From the NCBI RefSeq assembly GCF_001048695.1, contig NZ_CVRB01000004.1, positions 620,001 to 684,000 on the forward strand: a stretch of DNA of 64,000 bases, read 5' to 3'. The position numbers and the translations under genes were made by a program. The notes under the pieces were generated by a model. The model did no database searches. It was not told where the DNA came from and saw only the letters and a program-made list of their open reading frames with translations. This document shows, piece by piece, positions 38,199 to 48,957 of the stretch; position 1 is the first letter of the stretch, and each line of letters begins with the position of its first letter. This DNA comes from Neobacillus massiliamazoniensis (lineage in GTDB: Bacteria; Bacillota; Bacilli; Bacillales; Cytobacillaceae).

Positions 38199-40522
38199 TT
38201 TACCACACCTTCTAATAGTGCATGCTTTAACACTTCATCGACGTGGGAAACAAGCACAAATTCTAATTCATTTCTAACACTTTCCGGTATGTCATCAATA
38301 TCCATTTCGTTATCTTTTGGAAGAATTACTTTTGTTAAGCCCGCACGGTGGGCACTGAGCGTTTTTTCTTTTAACCCGCCAATCGGAAGTACCCGGCCCC
38401 TCAATGTAATTTCTCCTGTCATTCCTACTTCACGGCGAATCGGTCTACCTGACAATGCCGAAACCAGCGCCGTTGCAATTGTAATCCCTGCTGATGGCCC
38501 ATCTTTCGGAACAGCACCTTCGGGAACATGGATATGGATATCATATTTTTCATGGAAATCTTCTTCAATTCCAAGCTCTTTGGCTTTTGAACGAACATAG
38601 CTGAAGGCAGCTTGAGCCGATTCCTTCATGACATCACCAAGTTTTCCGGTTAACACAAGCTTCCCTTTACCAGGTGCTAACGAAACCTCGATTTGCAGCG
38701 TGTCGCCGCCAACAGTTGTGTATGCCAGACCTGTTGCCACACCAACCTGATTTTCCGTTTCTGCCTGACCATATCGGAATCTTGGTTTCCCAAGAAATTC
38801 TTCAATGTTCTTTTCCGTGATCACCACACGCTTTTTCTTACCGGAAACAACAATCTTGGCTGTTTTTCGGCAAATTGTTGCCATTTGTCGTTCGAGGCTT
38901 CTGACCCCTGCTTCCCTTGTGTAATAGCGAACTACCTTTAGAATCACATCATCACGAACCTGAAGGATTCCTTTTGAAAGGCCATTTTCTTTAATCTGCT
39001 TTGGCAGCAAATGATCCCTCGTAATATGAACCTTTTCAAGCTCCGTATAACCAGCAATGGTGATGATCTCCATTCTATCTAAAAGCGGTCCCGGAATGGT
39101 GGATAAATTATTGGCCGTCGCAATAAACATCACCTTTGATAAATTATATGGTTCTTCAATATAATGATCGCTAAAATTGCTATTTTGCTCGGGGTCCAAC
39201 ACTTCAAGCAAAGCGGACGATGGGTCCCCGCGGAAATCGCTCGACATTTTATCAATCTCATCCAATAAAAAGACTGGGTTAATGGTTCCAGCTTTTTTCA
39301 TTCCTTGGATAATTCGACCAGGCATTGCGCCAACATAAGTCCTGCGATGCCCGCGAATTTCAGACTCATCACGTACACCACCAAGTGATACACGGACAAA
39401 ATTACGATTTAAAGATGTAGCGATTGAGCGAGCAAGACTTGTTTTTCCAACCCCCGGAGGTCCTGCAAGACAAAGAATCGGCCCTTTTAAAGAATTGGTC
39501 AGCTTCTGAACTGCTAAATACTCCAGCACGCGTTCCTTTACTTTCTCCAATCCATAATGTTCCTTGTTTAAAATTTTCTCGGCCCGAAGGATGTCAATGT
39601 CATCCTCTGTCTTTTTTGACCACGGCAATGAAATAAGCCAATCAATATAGTTCCTGATGACGGAGCTTTCTGCAGAGCTAGCTGGAACCTTTTCATAGCG
39701 ATCAAGCTCCTTAAGGGCTATTTGATGAACATTTTCAGGCATACCGGCTTGATTGATTTTTTCAGTCAGTTCCGCAATTTCACCCGTTTTCCCTTCCTTG
39801 TCACCTAATTCCTTTTGGATTGCTTTCATTTGTTCACGCAAATAATACTCTTTTTGCGTCCTTTCCATGGAACGCTTCACACGTTGTCCAATCTTCTTTT
39901 CAAGATTTAGGACTTCTTTTTCGTTATGAATGATACCAATGACTCGATTAATCCGTTGTTTCACTTCAATGGTTTCCAGAATATCCTGTTTTTCTTTCAA
40001 CTTGATTGGCAAATGGGAGGAAATGATATCCGCCATTCTGCCAGGTTCCTCGATATCTGCGACAGACGCATACGTTTCTGCAGAGATTTTCTTAGATAAT
40101 TTTATGTATTGCTCAAAATATTCAAGCATCGTCCTCATCAAAGCCTGGTCTTCCACATCTCTCGTATCGGGATCCTCATGGGTTACAATACTGACGGAGT
40201 AATACTCTTCTTCATCTTGAAAGGACACAATTTCCGCCCTGACTAACCCTTCTACCAATACTCGGATTGTTCCATTTGGCAGCTTTAACATTTGTTTAAC
40301 TTTTGTTAATGTCCCCATCCTGTATAGGTCTTCTTCCAATGGTTCATCTATAGAAACATCCTTTTGAGTAGTTAAAAAAATGAGATGGTCATCTACCATC
40401 GCTTTTTCCAGCGCCTGTACCGATCGTTCACGACCAACGTCTAAATGAAGAACCATCGTCGGATAGACTAAGAGCCCCCGAAGCGGTAGGAGGGGAACGT
40501 TTAATTCGTTATTTTTCGCCAA
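38195..40522 (-). CDS. lonA: ATP-dependent protease LonA
   Basis: Soluble Lon protease. The start is a TTG at 40522 preceded by GGAGGTG, giving 775 residues that begin [15 protein letters not shown], in line with B. subtilis LonA (774). The open frame continues 63 codons upstream, but that part has no homology and lies before the ribosome site. Domains are the N-terminal substrate domain (1-200), a coiled coil ([18 protein letters not shown]), the AAA+ module ([19 protein letters not shown]) and the protease domain with catalytic Ser in [10 protein letters not shown] and Lys in GGLKEKTL. It is followed by ysxC with overlap. Confidence 0.97.
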   Translation of the reverse strand: MAKNNELNVPLLPLRGLLVYPTMVLHLDVGRERSVQALEKAMVDDHLIFLTTQKDVSIDEPLEEDLYRMGTLTKVKQMLKLPNGTIRVLVEGLVRAEIVSFQDEEEYYSVSIVTHEDPDTRDVEDQALMRTMLEYFEQYIKLSKKISAETYASVADIEEPGRMADIISSHLPIKLKEKQDILETIEVKQRINRVIGIIHNEKEVLNLEKKIGQRVKRSMERTQKEYYLREQMKAIQKELGDKEGKTGEIAELTEKINQAGMPENVHQIALKELDRYEKVPASSAESSVIRNYIDWLISLPWSKKTEDDIDILRAEKILNKEHYGLEKVKERVLEYLAVQKLTNSLKGPILCLAGPPGVGKTSLARSIATSLNRNFVRVSLGGVRDESEIRGHRRTYVGAMPGRIIQGMKKAGTINPVFLLDEIDKMSSDFRGDPSSALLEVLDPEQNSNFSDHYIEEPYNLSKVMFIATANNLSTIPGPLLDRMEIITIAGYTELEKVHITRDHLLPKQIKENGLSKGILQVRDDVILKVVRYYTREAGVRSLERQMATICRKTAKIVVSGKKKRVVITEKNIEEFLGKPRFRYGQAETENQVGVATGLAYTTVGGDTLQIEVSLAPGKGKLVLTGKLGDVMKESAQAAFSYVRSKAKELGIEEDFHEKYDIHIHVPEGAVPKDGPSAGITIATALVSALSGRPIRREVGMTGEITLRGRVLPIGGLKEKTLSAHRAGLTKVILPKDNEMDIDDIPESVRNELEFVLVSHVDEVLKHALLEGVVK

Positions 40523-40751
40523 AATCTGCACCTCCAAATGCAAAAAATCAATAAAAGCTAAAATCTCTTTTTTCAATTCTATCTTATTTGTAATAATGTG
40601 TCTAATAATAGGAGAAAAGACACTTTCATACGATTTATTTTCCCCAAATAATTGATTTATAAATGGAAAATTGCTTATTGATTGTTGGCAAAAATTTTTT
40701 ACAAAATGCATGCGTCTGTTTCACTTAGTGCTATGATTTATATTTATACAA

Positions 40752-40790
40752 AAAAACTTCGGTTTGCCAATTCTAGGTACAAACCGAAGC
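40752..40790 (-). terminator. Terminator of lonB
   Basis: CTTCGGTTTG (40757-40766) pairs with CAAACCGAAG (40780-40789) and is followed on the minus strand by TTTTTTTT, just after the lonB stop, separating lonB from lonA. Confidence 0.9.
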
Positions 40791-40796
40791 TTTTAC

Positions 40797-42464
40797 TTAT
40801 ATCGATTCTTTTTTGGAGAGTTCGATTGCTGCAGGAATAGTATTATTATTTGCAAATTCATTGACTAGCGCCATTTCGAAAACCTCATGAAGATGATTGA
40901 CCGGAACAATGTTAATACCCTCAATTTCATTCAAAATGGATTGCATGTTTTCTTTTGGTATGATGACTGTTTTTGCCCCAGCCTTTTTAGCAGCCTTTAC
41001 CTTAGGAAACACTCCTCCAATCGGCTTAACATTCCCATGAATGCTGATTTCTCCTGTCATCGCTACCGTATTGTCAATTGGCATTTGATAAATGGCCGAA
41101 TAAATTCCCGTCGCCATGGCAATCCCAGCCGACGGGCCATCAACCGGAATCCCGCCAGGAAAATTCACATGAATATCGTAATCATTTGCGGGCACCCCCA
41201 TCGATCTTAACACGGTAATGACATTTTCAATCGAGCCACGCGCCATGCTTTTTCTACGAATCGATTTACCTTGACCGCCAATGCTTTCTTCTTCCACAAT
41301 TCCCGTAATATTAATGGTACCTTTTTCTTTTGCCGGAATGACTGTCACTTCGATTTCGAGCAAAGCGCCAGAATTGGGGCCGTAGACTGCCAATCCATTC
41401 ACAAGCCCAATCCGTGAGCTGTCATTGATCTTTCGTTCCATCCGAGGAGTCATTTGACTCGAATGGACAACCCATTCAATATCTTCATCTTTAATAAAGT
41501 TTCTGTCTTCCGTAATCGCAAGACCCGCAGCAATTTGAATCATGTTGACTGCTTCGCGTCCATTTCTTGCATACTGGGAGAGTGTCTCCACACCAGTTTC
41601 GTTAATAGCGAGATTAACTTTTTTAGCCGCCTTTTTCGCTACAGTGATGATTTCTTCTTGATTTAAATCCCTAAAAAAAACCTCCATACAACGGGATCGG
41701 ATCGCAGGTGGGATTTCGTTCGGTGTTCTTGTAGTAGCCCCAATTAAGCGAAAATCTGCTGGAAGGCCATTTTTAAAAATATCATGAATATGTGTAGGAA
41801 TCTGCGTATTTTCCTCATTATAATAAGCACTTTCCAAATATACTTTTCTGTCTTCCAATACTTTTAAAAGCTTATTCATTTGGATAGGATGCAATTCTCC
41901 AATTTCATCAATAAATAGTACACCGCCATGCGCATTGGTCACCGCACCTTGTTTTGGCTGGGGAATTCCCGCCTGCCCCATCGCACCTGCTCCTTGGTAG
42001 ATAGGGTCATGAACCGAACCGATTAACGGGTCTGCAATTCCCCGTTCGTCAAAACGAGCGGTTGTCGCATCCAATTCAACAAAAACGGACGATGGTTTAA
42101 ATGGAGATTTGTGGTTCTTTTTCGCTTCTTCTAAAACTAAACGGGCAGCCGCCGTTTTTCCCACTCCAGGCGGTCCATAAATAATGACATGCTGCGGATT
42201 TGGACCACATAATGCTGCTTTTAATGATTTGATCCCGTCCTCTTGTCCAACTATATCCTGAAAGCTCGTAGGTCTCACTTTTTCTGCTAATGGTTCCGTA
42301 AGTGAAATCGAGCGCATTTTACGAAGCTGCTCCATCTCCTTCCTAGATTCCCTATCAATGGAGACTTTTTGTGTGCGCTGATTCTTAAGCAAATTCCAAA
42401 AATACAGCCCGATGATGATTCCAAAAAAAAGCTGTATAAATAAGGCAATCCCCGTCCAACTCAT
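40797..42464 (-). CDS. lonB: Membrane-anchored Lon-like protease LonB
   Basis: Forespore Lon-like protease (sigma-F dependent in B. subtilis). The 555 residues (B. subtilis 552) have a single N-terminal membrane helix (about 4-24), an AAA+ module ([14 protein letters not shown] about 94-107; VLFIDEIGEL) and a Lon protease domain with Ser in VDGPSAGIAMATG and Lys in GGVFPKVKAAKKAG. It lies upstream of lonA but is separated from it by a terminator and 270 bp. Confidence 0.96.
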   Translation of the reverse strand: MSWTGIALFIQLFFGIIIGLYFWNLLKNQRTQKVSIDRESRKEMEQLRKMRSISLTEPLAEKVRPTSFQDIVGQEDGIKSLKAALCGPNPQHVIIYGPPGVGKTAAARLVLEEAKKNHKSPFKPSSVFVELDATTARFDERGIADPLIGSVHDPIYQGAGAMGQAGIPQPKQGAVTNAHGGVLFIDEIGELHPIQMNKLLKVLEDRKVYLESAYYNEENTQIPTHIHDIFKNGLPADFRLIGATTRTPNEIPPAIRSRCMEVFFRDLNQEEIITVAKKAAKKVNLAINETGVETLSQYARNGREAVNMIQIAAGLAITEDRNFIKDEDIEWVVHSSQMTPRMERKINDSSRIGLVNGLAVYGPNSGALLEIEVTVIPAKEKGTINITGIVEEESIGGQGKSIRRKSMARGSIENVITVLRSMGVPANDYDIHVNFPGGIPVDGPSAGIAMATGIYSAIYQMPIDNTVAMTGEISIHGNVKPIGGVFPKVKAAKKAGAKTVIIPKENMQSILNEIEGINIVPVNHLHEVFEMALVNEFANNNTIPAAIELSKKESI

Positions 42465-42687
42465 ATATTTCCCTCCTGCACTCCTTAGGATATTAATAAG
42501 TATTTCCTGCTTAGAGATGGAATAAACATGGAACCAGATATTGGAGAAACGAGGAATGTAACAAAATATTCATTCATTAAGTGTGACTGCATTGTTTTTT
42601 TCTTTAAAATTAATAGTGAGTCCCTGTGGATTCGAGGAAAATTTATTACGATTGATAACCTTCGTACCGTAAGAAAGGATGTGGAGT

Positions 42688-43596
42688 ATGGCATTTAAAG
42701 ATCGAATTGTATCCGATGAATTAAAAAAATGGAGAAGTTTACATGCTCGAATGGTTTTAACAGAAGAAGAAAGAAAGTACTATTTAAACAAAGAGAAAGG
42801 CTTCGAAGGTGAATTGAGGTTTGATGAATTAACTGAAAAGCTTACTGGAGATCAGATTATTCTAAACGATTTGCTGCTTGAGGTGAATGGAGTTACATTT
42901 CAAATTGACACAACTATCATTTTTCAGGATACAATTGACCTATTTGAAGTTAAAAATTATGAAGGAGATTATCTTTTTAAACAGAACAGATTTTACATTA
43001 ACTCCGAATTAGAAATTCTGAATCCGCTCGATCAATTAAAACGATGTCAAACCTTATTCCGACAGTTACTTCAAAATCTTAGCTTTAAAATTCCCGTTGA
43101 AGGAAGGCTTATCTTTATCAACCCCGAGTTTACTTTATACAACGCCCCCGAAAACAAGTCCATTATATTTCCAACACAGATTAACCGTTTTATGAAAAAA
43201 TTAAATTCAAAACCATCAAAAGTAAATGGAACTCATAAAAAGCTTGCGGAGCAGTTGGTTTCCTTGCACCAAACAAATTCAAAGATAAACATGTTGCCTA
43301 ATTATGAGTATCATCAGCCTCAGATGGGGATTTCTTGTGCGTCTTGTCATTCTTTAATGACGTCTGTCAAGGGGACTAAGTTAATTTGTAATGTATGCGA
43401 AGTCGAAGAAAAGCTGGAGTCTGCTGTAATGCGAAGTGTATGGGAATTCAAGTTACTATTTCCAGATAAGGAAATTACTACAAATAGTATTTTTGATTGG
43501 TGCAAGGTTGTTCCGTCAAAACCGATAATTAGAAGAATTTTGCAAAAAAACATGAAGTCGATAGGTATTGGTCAATGGTCCTATTATGAATTCTGA
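42688..43596 (+). CDS. NERD-domain protein with C-terminal zinc ribbon
   Basis: The 302-residue protein begins at ATG 42688 after GGATGTGGAG; an ATG 9 bp upstream is less likely. A NERD (nuclease-related) domain spans about 35-150, with the PD-(D/E)xK pattern preserved as FQIDTTIIF and DLFEVKNYEGD. At about 219-241 there is a CxxC...CxxC pair (CASCHS and CNVC), a zinc ribbon, followed by about 60 residues with an HTH-like end. It could be a DNA-binding nuclease, but no substrate is known. It is an extra gene between lonB and clpX, read on the plus strand, and ends at the 52-bp repeat array. Confidence 0.85.
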   Translation: MAFKDRIVSDELKKWRSLHARMVLTEEERKYYLNKEKGFEGELRFDELTEKLTGDQIILNDLLLEVNGVTFQIDTTIIFQDTIDLFEVKNYEGDYLFKQNRFYINSELEILNPLDQLKRCQTLFRQLLQNLSFKIPVEGRLIFINPEFTLYNAPENKSIIFPTQINRFMKKLNSKPSKVNGTHKKLAEQLVSLHQTNSKINMLPNYEYHQPQMGISCASCHSLMTSVKGTKLICNVCEVEEKLESAVMRSVWEFKLLFPDKEITTNSIFDWCKVVPSKPIIRRILQKNMKSIGIGQWSYYEF

Positions 43597-43656
43597 ACAA
43601 ATCTTTATTTGTAACCTAGATTGGTTTTTACTTTTTTCATTTAATTTCTCAATTTT

Positions 43657-43940
43657 GAAGCTAATATTCTTTATTAGCTTCATTTTTTCCTTTTATGGCC
43701 TCTAATTTGACACTAATAGCCTTTATTAGCTTCATTTTTTCCTTTCGAAGCATCTATTTTGACGCTAATAGCCTTTATTAGCTTCATTGTTTCCATTCGT
43801 GGCCTCTATTTTGACGCTAATTGCCTTTATTGGCTTCATTTTTTCCATTCGTGGCCTCTATTTTGACGCTAATAGCCTTTATTAGCTTCATTTTTTTCTT
43901 TCGTAGCATCTATTTTGACGCTAATAGCCTCTTCAGTTTC
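43657..43940 (+). repeat. Six tandem copies of a 52-bp hairpin-bearing repeat
   Basis: Copies of TTTTGACGCTAATAGCC begin (at the G) at 43657, 43709, 43761, 43813, 43865 and 43917: period exactly 52 bp. Most units carry the stem GCTAATA-GCCTT-TATTAGC followed by TTCATTTTTTCC; the first unit has a 10-bp stem, one unit (43813) varies it, and the last is incomplete. Each resembles a weak intrinsic terminator on the plus strand. The array fills the tail-to-tail gap between the NERD gene and clpX. Units are adjacent without spacers and have no ORF. Confidence 0.95.
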
Positions 43941-43983
43941 ATTTTTCCTTTGAATCTGTAATTAAACAATTGTTTTCGAAAAA

Positions 43984-44012
43984 ATGAAAAGCCCCGGAAT
44001 CGTTCCGGGGCA
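43984..44012 (-). terminator. Terminator of clpX
   Basis: GCCCCGGAA (43991-43999) pairs with TTCCGGGGC (44003-44011) around a 3-base loop, followed by TTTTCATTTT on the minus strand. Confidence 0.92.
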
Positions 44013-44019
44013 AAAATCG

Positions 44020-45285
44020 TTATGCTGAAGTTTTTCTTTCTTCGTCAATTACTGTTCCATCTTCTAATATAAGCTTCGGTTCTTTGTTGTCCACAACTGT
44101 TTCTTTGGTAATAATGCACTTTGAAATATCATCGCGTGATGGAAGATCAAACATGACATCTAGCATGATACCTTCAATGATTGAACGTAAACCACGGGCA
44201 CCCGTTTTTCGTTCAATTGCTTTTTTCGCGATTTCCTTCAAAGCATCCTCTTCAAATTCCAATTCAACATCGTCGATTTCGAGCATTTTTTGATATTGTT
44301 TCACCAAAGCATTTTTCGGCTTTGTTAAAATCTCAATCAACGCTGATTCGTCCAGTTGTTCTAGGCTTGCAATGACTGGTAGACGACCAATAAATTCTGG
44401 AATTAGTCCGAATCGAAGTAAATCTTCAGGAAGAACTTTTGAAAGAAGCTCTTTTTGTCCAATTTCTTGCACCTTCACATCAGATCCGAAACCAATCACT
44501 TTTTGGCCTAAACGGCGTTTAATAATAGGTTCGATTCCATCAAAGGCACCGCCGCAAATAAATAAAATATTCGTTGTATCGATTTGAATAAACTCTTGAT
44601 GTGGGTGCTTTCTGCCACCTTGTGGTGGGACGCTGGCAACCGTACCTTCAAGAATTTTTAACAATGCCTGCTGAACCCCTTCACCGGAAACATCTCGTGT
44701 AATAGATGGATTTTCGGATTTGCGGGCGATTTTATCAATTTCATCAATATAAATGATTCCTTTTTCTGCCTTTTCAACATCATAATCAGCAGCTTGAATC
44801 AATTTTAATAAAATATTTTCGACGTCTTCACCAACATATCCAGCTTCAGTAAGTGAGGTAGCATCTGCAATTGCAAATGGTACATTCAGGATACGTGCCA
44901 ATGTTTGTGCCAAAAGCGTTTTACCGCTTCCTGTTGGTCCAATCATACAAATATTACTCTTGGAGAGTTCAACATCATCAATTTTACTATTGGAATTGAT
45001 GCGTTTATAGTGGTTGTAAACAGCTACAGATAGTGATTTTTTTGCCTGGTCCTGACCGATAACATATTCATCGAGAATTTCACAGATTTCTTTCGGCTTT
45101 GGAACATCTTTAAACTCAACCTCTTCTTCTGTTCCTAGCTCTTCCTCTACGATTTCTGTGCAAAGCTCGATACACTCGTCACATATATAAACTCCCGGTC
45201 CGGCAACTAACTTACGGACTTGATCCTGTGTCTTGCCACAAAAGGAACACTTTAATTGCCCTTTTTCATCATTAAATTTAAACAA
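44020..45285 (-). CDS. clpX: ATP-dependent unfoldase ClpX
   Basis: AAA+ unfoldase feeding ClpP. The start is TTG 45285 after AAGGGGTG, giving 421 residues beginning [17 protein letters not shown], as in B. subtilis (420). The N-terminal zinc domain has Cys13, Cys16, Cys35 and Cys38. Walker A is [11 protein letters not shown] and Walker [12 protein letters not shown]. The pore loop GYVGED and the ClpP-docking loop VIGFGSD are present. An 18-codon upstream extension of the frame has no support. tig lies upstream, separated by a terminator. Confidence 0.97.
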   Translation of the reverse strand: MFKFNDEKGQLKCSFCGKTQDQVRKLVAGPGVYICDECIELCTEIVEEELGTEEEVEFKDVPKPKEICEILDEYVIGQDQAKKSLSVAVYNHYKRINSNSKIDDVELSKSNICMIGPTGSGKTLLAQTLARILNVPFAIADATSLTEAGYVGEDVENILLKLIQAADYDVEKAEKGIIYIDEIDKIARKSENPSITRDVSGEGVQQALLKILEGTVASVPPQGGRKHPHQEFIQIDTTNILFICGGAFDGIEPIIKRRLGQKVIGFGSDVKVQEIGQKELLSKVLPEDLLRFGLIPEFIGRLPVIASLEQLDESALIEILTKPKNALVKQYQKMLEIDDVELEFEEDALKEIAKKAIERKTGARGLRSIIEGIMLDVMFDLPSRDDISKCIITKETVVDNKEPKLILEDGTVIDEERKTSA

Positions 45286-45647
45286 TATTTTCACCCCTTG
45301 AAACTTGATAATCCCATTTTTAACTAGAACGTCCAAACAAAAATCCGAGCCTTTTTCAAAATATTTCGAGCGTTATGTATTGGATTGTAACATATTTACT
45401 CAATGGACTGAAATAAAAAGCTTTACTCGGTTATGTCTGATTTTTCCACTCTTTTTTTCAGTTTGGAAACGCCCTCAAAAGAAACTTATGTACTTATTAA
45501 GCTTAACCATTATGATAAAAAATAAATCTTAAACCTGGTTAGAATTTAATTAATTTAATTCTATATGTGTCTTCAATATTCCTGCCAGTCCATTGATAAA
45601 AAGGTTTCCCTGTCTTTATTATAATATGTAAATTAAAAATTGTATAA
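45286..45647 (-). promoter_or_regulatory. Gap upstream of clpX with candidate promoter
   Basis: The 362 bp before clpX contain no plausible gene. An extended -10, TGTTACAAT (TACAAT at plus 45384-45389), with a weak -35 TTCAGT (45407-45412) 17 bp away on the minus strand, could drive clpX, leaving a leader of about 95 bases. Nothing else is recognised. Confidence 0.4.
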
Positions 45648-45678
45648 AACGAGGCACGATTGAAATCGTGCCCCGCAT
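45648..45678 (-). terminator. Terminator of tig
   Basis: CGAGGCACGAT (45650-45660) pairs with ATCGTGCCCCG (45665-45675), with one G-T-type mismatch, followed by TTTTATACAATTTTT on the minus strand. Confidence 0.85.
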
Positions 45679-45688
45679 TATTTATTCA

Positions 45689-46975
45689 TTATTTCTTGTT
45701 TTCAACAAGAAAGTCAACGGCTTTTTTAAGTTTAAGGTCTGCTTTTATGCCTTCAACACCACCAAGTGCTTTCTTAATGCTATCAACAGACATGTTATAC
45801 ATGGTTGCCATGTTCTCAAGTTCTTTATTTACATCTTCATCTGTAGCTTCAAGTTTTTCCGCATTAGCAATTGCTTCTAATGTTAAGTTAACACGGACAC
45901 GATTAACCGCTTCTTCTTTCATTTGTTCACGAAGAGCGTTTTCGTCTTGACCAGAGAATTGGAAATAAAGCTCAAGATTCATTCCTTGCATTTGTAGGCG
46001 TTGTTCAAATTCTTGAAGCATGCGGTTTACTTCATTGTTAACCATAACTTCCGGAACTTCAACTTCTACATTTGCAGCGGCTTTTTCAACGACGGTATCA
46101 CGAACATGGTGCTCACCTTCGTGCTTTTTGCTGTCTTCTAAGCGAGTTCTGATTTTTTGTTTTAATGCATCTAATGATTCAACTTCATCATCTACATCTT
46201 TAGCAAATTCGTCATCTAATGCTGGAAGCTCTTTTCCTTTGATTTCATGAACAGTAACCTTGAAGGTTGCTGGTTTACCAGCAAGCTCTGCTGCATGGTA
46301 TTCTTCAGGGAATGAAACTTCCACATCTTTGGATTCACCAGCGGCTAGTCCGACTAGTTGTTCTTCAAAGCCAGGAATGAAAGAGCCAGAACCTAATTCA
46401 AGTGAATAGTTTTCTGCTTTTCCACCTTCAAAAGCTTCTCCATCGACAAATCCTTCAAAGTCGATAACAACTGTATCACCAATTACAGCAGCGCCTTCTT
46501 CTTTTACAACTAACTCAGCATGGCGATTTTGTAAGGTTTCAATTTCCTTTTGAACATCTTCATCCGTAACAGTTGTGTCAAACTCTCCTACTTCAAGACC
46601 TTTGTATTCGCCTAATTTTACTTCTGGCTTTACTTGAACAGTTGCTTTAAAAGTAAACTCTTTATTTTTACCCATTTGATCTAGGTCAAAATCTACATTT
46701 TCAGGTTGATCGATTGGATCGATTCCAATTTCGTTAATGGCATTAAAATAAGCCTCTGGAAAAATGAAATCTAATGCGTCTTGATATAAAGATTCAACGC
46801 CAAAGCGCTTTTCAAACATTGGACGAGGCATTTTTCCTTTACGGAAGCCTGGTACGTTGATTTTTTGTACTACTTTTTTAAATGCAGAGTCTAAACCTTC
46901 ATTTACTTTCTCTGCACTTACTTCAAATGTAAGGACACCGCGGTTCCCTTCTAACTTTTCCCAGTTTGCAGTCAT
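45689..46975 (-). CDS. tig: Trigger factor
   Basis: Ribosome-bound chaperone and prolyl isomerase. The 428 residues (B. subtilis 424) have the N-terminal ribosome-binding domain with GFRKGKMPR, the FKBP-type PPIase domain (about 150-245: [33 protein letters not shown]) and the helical C-terminal arms. It is monocistronic by its terminator, and lies in the usual clpX-tig-ysoA order. Confidence 0.97.
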   Translation of the reverse strand: MTANWEKLEGNRGVLTFEVSAEKVNEGLDSAFKKVVQKINVPGFRKGKMPRPMFEKRFGVESLYQDALDFIFPEAYFNAINEIGIDPIDQPENVDFDLDQMGKNKEFTFKATVQVKPEVKLGEYKGLEVGEFDTTVTDEDVQKEIETLQNRHAELVVKEEGAAVIGDTVVIDFEGFVDGEAFEGGKAENYSLELGSGSFIPGFEEQLVGLAAGESKDVEVSFPEEYHAAELAGKPATFKVTVHEIKGKELPALDDEFAKDVDDEVESLDALKQKIRTRLEDSKKHEGEHHVRDTVVEKAAANVEVEVPEVMVNNEVNRMLQEFEQRLQMQGMNLELYFQFSGQDENALREQMKEEAVNRVRVNLTLEAIANAEKLEATDEDVNKELENMATMYNMSVDSIKKALGGVEGIKADLKLKKAVDFLVENKK

Positions 46976-47139
46976 TTTGCTTTTCCCTCCAACTATCTAT
47001 TCACATTTTCATACGTGACGAATTAGGATGAATATGCCTTGTTTTATCAAGTCTATTCACAATTTAATGTAAAATATTAATTTTTACACACGCAACCCCT
47101 ACATTATAACATAGGTTTGTTTTCTTTCAACAGCCTTAC

Positions 47140-48147
47140 CTATATATTAGGAATTGAAATTTCTTCTACTTCCCTTATTTTAGTCATTGCTAACTCGATT
47201 TTTTCCCTTGAAACCTGATAATCATTTGAAATTTCGTCGATTTCCGGTTCAATCCCAAAATAATCTTGCCCAAGTAAATGAAAGGCTGCAGCCCATGCAT
47301 TCACGCTTTCCGGTTGAAGTTCGAACGGAAAACTAATAAAGAAGATGCGTTCTACCAATCCTATGATGTTATCAAAAAGGACAGGATTATTATTTTCTAA
47401 TATATCTGCTAATCGTTTTTCGATCTCTTTCATTTTCGGTTGTAATTGAATTTCCGGGAGCTGGGCTGGAACAACTTTTAATTCCAAATTAAATTTCCTA
47501 ACCTTTACTTCCTTGTCAAATTCTTGATCTTTCAAAAGGGTTAACAGTATAGTTTTAAGAAAAGGATGCCCTTCATCTGAGCACAAATAGTCTTGAATTT
47601 CCGGGATGTAAGGACGAATATTTCTATCAGCTAGATTTGATATCACTGCCATTTGTTCATTAAGATTATGTAAAGAAAGCAGGTTTAGAGTACTATGAGG
47701 TAAATCCTCGTCAGGTTTGTTATTCTCCGCCATCCTTTTGCTAAATTGTAGGAGAGTTAAAAAGTGGCTATGTTTATCGGGTGGAAACTCTTTTTCTTCT
47801 AGTAACACTTCCAAGGTGGTTACAATCTCTTCATATTCGTGAAGTTGAATAAGGATTGAAAGATGAAGGTCAACGATTTGAAAATAGTCTCCAATACCTT
47901 TTAAGAGCATTTCATTTGTGAGTGTTTTTGCTTTTTTGAAAGAAGAAGCTTCAAAATAAGCCAGTACAAGTCCGATTAAAATTTCCCCGTCTTCCGGATT
48001 AAGTTCCTTGGCCTCCTCTAAAAGGATTATCGCTTCGTTATATTTCTTCATTTGCAGACTTTCAAGGCCCTTATCCTTCAATCGTTGTTCAAGTCCGGGA
48101 ATGAAGATGACATTACCTATTTTTTTGGCTCGTTCCCGTTTTTTCAT
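47140..48147 (-). CDS. ysoA: TPR-repeat protein YsoA
   Basis: The 335-residue protein (B. subtilis YsoA about 339) has at least two tetratricopeptide repeats near residues 25-95 (GLESLQMKKYNEAIILLEEAKELNPEDGEI split; AYFEASSFKKAKTLTNEML) and a C-terminal family-specific helical domain. Repeats of this type bind other proteins; no activity is known. It is not membrane-associated by sequence. It lies between tRNA-Arg and tig. Confidence 0.88.
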   Translation of the reverse strand: MKKRERAKKIGNVIFIPGLEQRLKDKGLESLQMKKYNEAIILLEEAKELNPEDGEILIGLVLAYFEASSFKKAKTLTNEMLLKGIGDYFQIVDLHLSILIQLHEYEEIVTTLEVLLEEKEFPPDKHSHFLTLLQFSKRMAENNKPDEDLPHSTLNLLSLHNLNEQMAVISNLADRNIRPYIPEIQDYLCSDEGHPFLKTILLTLLKDQEFDKEVKVRKFNLELKVVPAQLPEIQLQPKMKEIEKRLADILENNNPVLFDNIIGLVERIFFISFPFELQPESVNAWAAAFHLLGQDYFGIEPEIDEISNDYQVSREKIELAMTKIREVEEISIPNI

Positions 48148-48209
48148 AAAATGACCGCCTCATACTTTTTCTACTGAAAAATACTATAGCATGGAAAAAT
48201 AGAAAAAAC

Positions 48210-48235
48210 AAAAAAACTCACCAATGATGGTGAGT
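48210..48235 (-). terminator. Terminator of tRNA-Arg
   Basis: CTCACC (48217-48222) pairs with GGTGAG (48229-48234), followed by TTTTTTT on the minus strand, 24 bp past the tRNA. Confidence 0.85.
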
Positions 48236-48257
48236 AAATTTTAGTATGTAGTTTAGA

Positions 48258-48334
48258 TGGCGTCCCAGGAGGGATTCGAACCCCCGACACACGGCTTAGA
48301 AGGCCGTTGCTCTATCCTGCTGAGCTACTGGGAC
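48258..48334 (-). tRNA. tRNA-Arg (anticodon TCT)
   Basis: The 77-nt cloverleaf has acceptor arms GTCCCAG and CTGGGAC, discriminator G and an encoded CCA (48258-48260). The T-arm carries GGTTCGAATCC and the anticodon loop CTTCTAA, giving anticodon TCT for AGA codons. It has its own promoter and terminator. Confidence 0.97.
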
Positions 48335-48360
48335 ATATATGTTTTTCAAAGACAAGATTT

Positions 48361-48389
48361 ATTATAGTAGGCAAATAATTAAAAGTCAA
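48361..48389 (-). promoter_or_regulatory. Promoter of tRNA-Arg
   Basis: TTGACT (plus 48384-48389) and a consensus TATAAT (48361-48366) are 17 bp apart on the minus strand, 27 bp before the tRNA. Confidence 0.85.
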
Positions 48390-48412
48390 CAGCTATTTGC
48401 CCATTTTTTAAA

Positions 48413-48443
48413 GAGAAAATGGGGAAGCAAAAAACTCCCCATC
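48413..48443 (-). terminator. Terminator of the racE-side operon after ysnB
   Basis: ATGGGGA (48419-48425) pairs with TCCCCAT (48436-48442), overlapping the ysnB stop and followed by TTTTCTCTTT on the minus strand. Confidence 0.75.
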
Positions 48444-48957
48444 ATTTCGGCAAGACGAATTCACGTGCTAGCTCCTTAACTTCACGTCCATTTAATTCGA
48501 AAACTGACAAATTGATGATGTCGTCATTCAAGTCAAGAATCATATACGTTTTCTCGATGCGCTCTCGGGGAAGGCGGATGCTTCCCGGATTTAAAAAGAG
48601 CGTGCCGCCTACTACCTCAGCACCTAATACATGCGAGTGCCCAAAACATACGATATCGGCATTTTCCTGCAGAGCCTTATATTTTAAGCTCATTAACGAA
48701 GTCTTTACCGAATACTTATGGCCATGGGTAATAAAAAACCTACGCCCTGAAAAATCAAGCGACGTTTCTAACGGATACCCGCCAAAATCACAATTTCCCA
48801 TGACGGTTAAAAACCTTTCGATAGATGGATCGTCAGGCATCAATTGTGAATCACCGCAATGAATCATTATATCGACCTCACCAATATGCCTCTCCCTTAC
48901 CCATTGAAGCTCTTTGGTCAGGCCGTGACTATCGCTTACGATCAATGCCTTGCTCAT
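48442..48957 (-). CDS. ysnB: Metallophosphoesterase YsnB
   Basis: YfcE/MJ0936-type calcineurin-fold phosphodiesterase of 171 residues. The metal-binding motifs are SDSHG (residues 8-12), [19 protein letters not shown] and FGHSHV. Its in vivo substrate is unknown; close relatives hydrolyse artificial phosphodiesters. The start overlaps the end of rdgB by 4 bp, and it is the last gene of rph-rdgB-ysnB. Confidence 0.93.
   Translation of the reverse strand: MSKALIVSDSHGLTKELQWVRERHIGEVDIMIHCGDSQLMPDDPSIERFLTVMGNCDFGGYPLETSLDFSGRRFFITHGHKYSVKTSLMSLKYKALQENADIVCFGHSHVLGAEVVGGTLFLNPGSIRLPRERIEKTYMILDLNDDIINLSVFELNGREVKELAREFVLPK

Noticed and set aside
40523..40711. 63-codon N-terminal extension of LonA
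   Set aside because: The ribosome site GGAGGTG and TTG at 40522 match the family start; the upstream part has no similarity to Lon.
42688..43596. Anti-phage defence island around the NERD gene
   Set aside because: The neighbours are housekeeping proteases and a repeat array, with no partner effector, helicase or methylase.
43657..43940. CRISPR array with 52-bp period
   Set aside because: The whole 52-bp unit is repeated, including the part that would have to be spacer. It is a simple tandem array.
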